The notes under the pieces: model-generated
The model's database searches: none
What the model was told of the DNA's origin: nothing
What the model saw: only the letters and a program-made list of their open reading frames with translations
Position numbers and translations under genes: made by a program
Assembly: GCA_029260165.1 (NCBI GenBank)
Contig: JAJDDT010000038.1
Coordinates: 1-64,000, forward strand
DNA length: 64,000 nt
Direction of reading: 5' to 3'
Source: Phycisphaerae bacterium
GTDB lineage: Bacteria; Planctomycetota; Phycisphaerae; UBA1845
Part shown: piece after piece, positions 62,151 through 64,000 of the stretch
Position numbering within the stretch: position 1 is the stretch's first letter
Layout: every line of letters starts with the position of its first letter

Positions 62151-64000
62151 CTACGGGGCAGGTACCCGAGCCGTGATACGCTCGATGAAGAACTCGCGGT
62201 CGAGTTCGACGCCTCGAACCGAGTTGGAACTGACGTTCCATGTGGTCAGGAGCGGGCCATTCAGGTCCGACGCGATGATGCTGCCGCCCACATACTCGAT
62301 GCCACCGATTCGCGGACCGGGAACGATCTGACGATTCGTAACCGGGTCAGCGATCATATTGACGAACGCCAGGGTTGAGTTGGCCAGCGTGACGGGATCG
62401 ATCGTCGGCAGGAATCGACAAATGCCCGACGTCGTCGTATTCCCGACGGTCAGACTGCACGACATCATGATGTGCGTACCATCCGTCGTCATGTCACCGA
62501 ACAGATCGTCAAACGCCTCGCCACCGCCTTCAATGATGCCCTCGAATCGGCCACCGTTGAAATTACTCGCTTCAAAACCCTTGTCCCAAAAGCGAATCTG
62601 CTCATTGGCATCATCAAGGACGTAAAGGATACCGTCCAACTCGGTCATGCCGGTCAGAACGGCGTTGGTGGACAGCGCCTCGATCAGACCGAACTGTTCA
62701 ACCGCACCAATACCGGTTTCGTCGGGATCAACCTTCGACAAGGTCCGCCGGACAGAAGGGCATGCGTTAGCACTGTTGGCATTTTGGCACTCCTCAACCG
62801 AGACCCAAAGCACATCGCCATCGTAGGCAATCAACGGTCTGGACGTGACCTTGGTTAATCGTCCGAAATCGTCGGGATCTGCCTCGGGATCGTGGAACAT
62901 CGGCACATTCGCAACAGACAGGTCCAACACGCGAATCGCTTTGCCAGTCGCCGGATCAAGCTCAAGAATCGGAGGATGGCTTGTCAATCGTTCATCAAGC
63001 GGATCAAGCAGGAACGTCTCCGTGTGAGCACCATCAAGCCCGCGACGTGTCGTCACGAACATACGCTCACCAGCAGCCGCGGACGCCTGAACCTGTGGCA
63101 TGACCGTCACCGTAAGGTTGTACCGACGCGCGAGCGTCACATTGGTACCGAACCGGCGCGATTGCGTCGTACCCGGTCGACGAGCATCAAACGGCGTGTT
63201 CTCGAACAGGTCCAATCGACCCGCATCGATACCCACCATCAGAAACGCCGTCGTAATCCCGGCTGGAACAGTGCCCACGATGGTCCCGGAAATCTCATCC
63301 TTGATGCCGCCGGTTCCGTTCGACCGCTCAAGAGAATAATCCTGATCGGCGAACACGAAGCCGTCCTGATCGAAGAACGCCATGAAACTGCGGACATTGT
63401 GATTCTCCGATTGAATCTGGCGGTCACCCATATTGGCGGAAATCAACCGGCCTGCCGCGAGGTTGTCGATTCGATAGAAATCAACGTCACCCTGCCACGC
63501 ACCATAGCGACCATTGCCCAAAACCGCCCGCGTCGGCGTCATGTCGTTTCCAAGACGATTCGCAGCGCTGATCGGGGTCGCATCATCGATGGAGTCGTTG
63601 CCGTTCGGACCCGCCGTCTCGGTTGAATCCGTCGGCGATTGCTGAGCCAGCGAACCGCTCGACGTCGAAATGCTGATCTGGTAGCACTGGTACCGCACCG
63701 GATCATCGCCCATATTCATTTGTTCTTCCGTCAGACAACCGAACAGGCGATCGGTCGGCAGGTTGTTCCTGCCACCAACGGATGGCCTCAGATCCGCCTC
63801 CTGCGTGCCCGCCACCTGAGTATCGTGAGGCGGATTGAAGATCGTCGGCGGATCCGCCCGCGTCAGGAAGTCGCAACTACCGTCATCACTATACAAATTA
63901 CGATCCGTGCCGAAGACCGCCAGATAGTAAATACCATCGGCGTCGGTCTTTGGGCCCGGGCCTTCAATGTTGGCTGCCAACTGACCACGGGACTGATCAT
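62151..64000 (-). CDS. Large exported protein with PPC-like domain, 5' end outside window
   Basis: At least 615 residues; the frame is open to base 64000, and the apparent TTG start at 63980 is not supported because QSRGQLAANIEGPGPKTDAD reads smoothly through it. An early segment (NGNDSIDDATPISAANRLGN ... GDVDFYRIDNLAAGRLISAN) resembles bacterial pre-peptidase C-terminal (PPC) domains. The C-terminal half has strands of the form DLSVANVPMFHDPEADP and LDGILYVLDDANEQIRFWD, suggesting a propeller-like fold. Cys pairs (ECQNANSANACPS) suggest disulfides, hence export. Function unknown; ends in a good terminator. Confidence 0.75.
   Translation of the reverse strand, partial: DQSRGQLAANIEGPGPKTDADGIYYLAVFGTDRNLYSDDGSCDFLTRADPPTIFNPPHDTQVAGTQEADLRPSVGGRNNLPTDRLFGCLTEEQMNMGDDPVRYQCYQISISTSSGSLAQQSPTDSTETAGPNGNDSIDDATPISAANRLGNDMTPTRAVLGNGRYGAWQGDVDFYRIDNLAAGRLISANMGDRQIQSENHNVRSFMAFFDQDGFVFADQDYSLERSNGTGGIKDEISGTIVGTVPAGITTAFLMVGIDAGRLDLFENTPFDARRPGTTQSRRFGTNVTLARRYNLTVTVMPQVQASAAAGERMFVTTRRGLDGAHTETFLLDPLDERLTSHPPILELDPATGKAIRVLDLSVANVPMFHDPEADPDDFGRLTKVTSRPLIAYDGDVLWVSVEECQNANSANACPSVRRTLSKVDPDETGIGAVEQFGLIEALSTNAVLTGMTELDGILYVLDDANEQIRFWDKGFEASNFNGGRFEGIIEGGGEAFDDLFGDMTTDGTHIMMSCSLTVGNTTTSGICRFLPTIDPVTLANSTLAFVNMIADPVTNRQIVPGPRIGGIEYVGGSIIASDLNGPLLTTWNVSSNSVRGVELDREFFIERITARVPAP

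Overview
The window looks like chromosomal DNA of a flagellated member of the Planctomycetota, most likely the Phycisphaerae or a related lineage. The grounds are: flagellins together with many exported beta-propeller (PQQ-type) proteins, calcium-loop (dockerin-like) C-termini on secreted proteins, metal-ABC permeases fused to DtxR-type domains, a pseudopilin, DUF547/GT2 neighbours, and frequent weak Shine-Dalgarno sites. This is inference from gene families; there is no rRNA in the window. One tRNA, Leu(CAG), is present.

Layout. 1-1.5 kb: the start of an IS5-type transposase on the minus strand abuts, and seems to have cut off the 5' end of, an FG-GAP repeat protein gene. 1.5-10.4 kb: a flagellar filament block with two flagellins, a very large FliD cap protein, FliS and a TPR protein. 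10.5-18 kb: an HD hydrolase, a phosphotransferase, a TolC/HlyD/ABC-ATPase set with no permease, and a site-2 protease. 18-25.3 kb: a hybrid histidine kinase, a GT2/DUF547 pair and a secreted repeat protein. 25.5-30.8 kb: mntR diverging from mntABCD, with a readable promoter and operator; both permeases carry C-terminal DtxR-like domains. 30.8-34.3 kb: a membrane protein coupled to a pseudopilin, a GT4 and a secreted dockerin-like protein.

34.7-50.9 kb is the most distinctive part: fourteen tightly packed plus-strand genes. They encode a PaaK-type ligase, a LuxE-like adenylating protein, a LuxC/ALDH-like reductase, an iron alcohol dehydrogenase, a HemN-like radical SAM enzyme, a chorismate-lyase-like DUF98 protein, a flavin-dependent halogenase-like enzyme, a 4HBT thioesterase, three exported beta-propellers, a DUF3311/sodium-symporter pair and a DMT-like membrane protein. 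Together they suggest a pathway that makes, activates, reduces and perhaps halogenates a chorismate-derived aromatic (or fatty) acid. No ketosynthase or carrier protein is present, so it is not a standard aryl-polyene cluster.

50.9-64 kb: a zinc-ribbon membrane protein, a run of three small exported (lipo)proteins, tRNA-Leu, an enolase-superfamily enzyme, an exported alpha/alpha-toroid protein with a coiled-coil lipoprotein, a biotin carboxylase/BCCP pair, an inositol-monophosphatase-like enzyme, a phosphoglycerate-dehydrogenase-like enzyme and a large exported protein that runs off the window. A 26-27 bp palindromic element, TGTAGCGTCACCCCTTGTGG followed by GTGACGG, occurs five times, always between genes.
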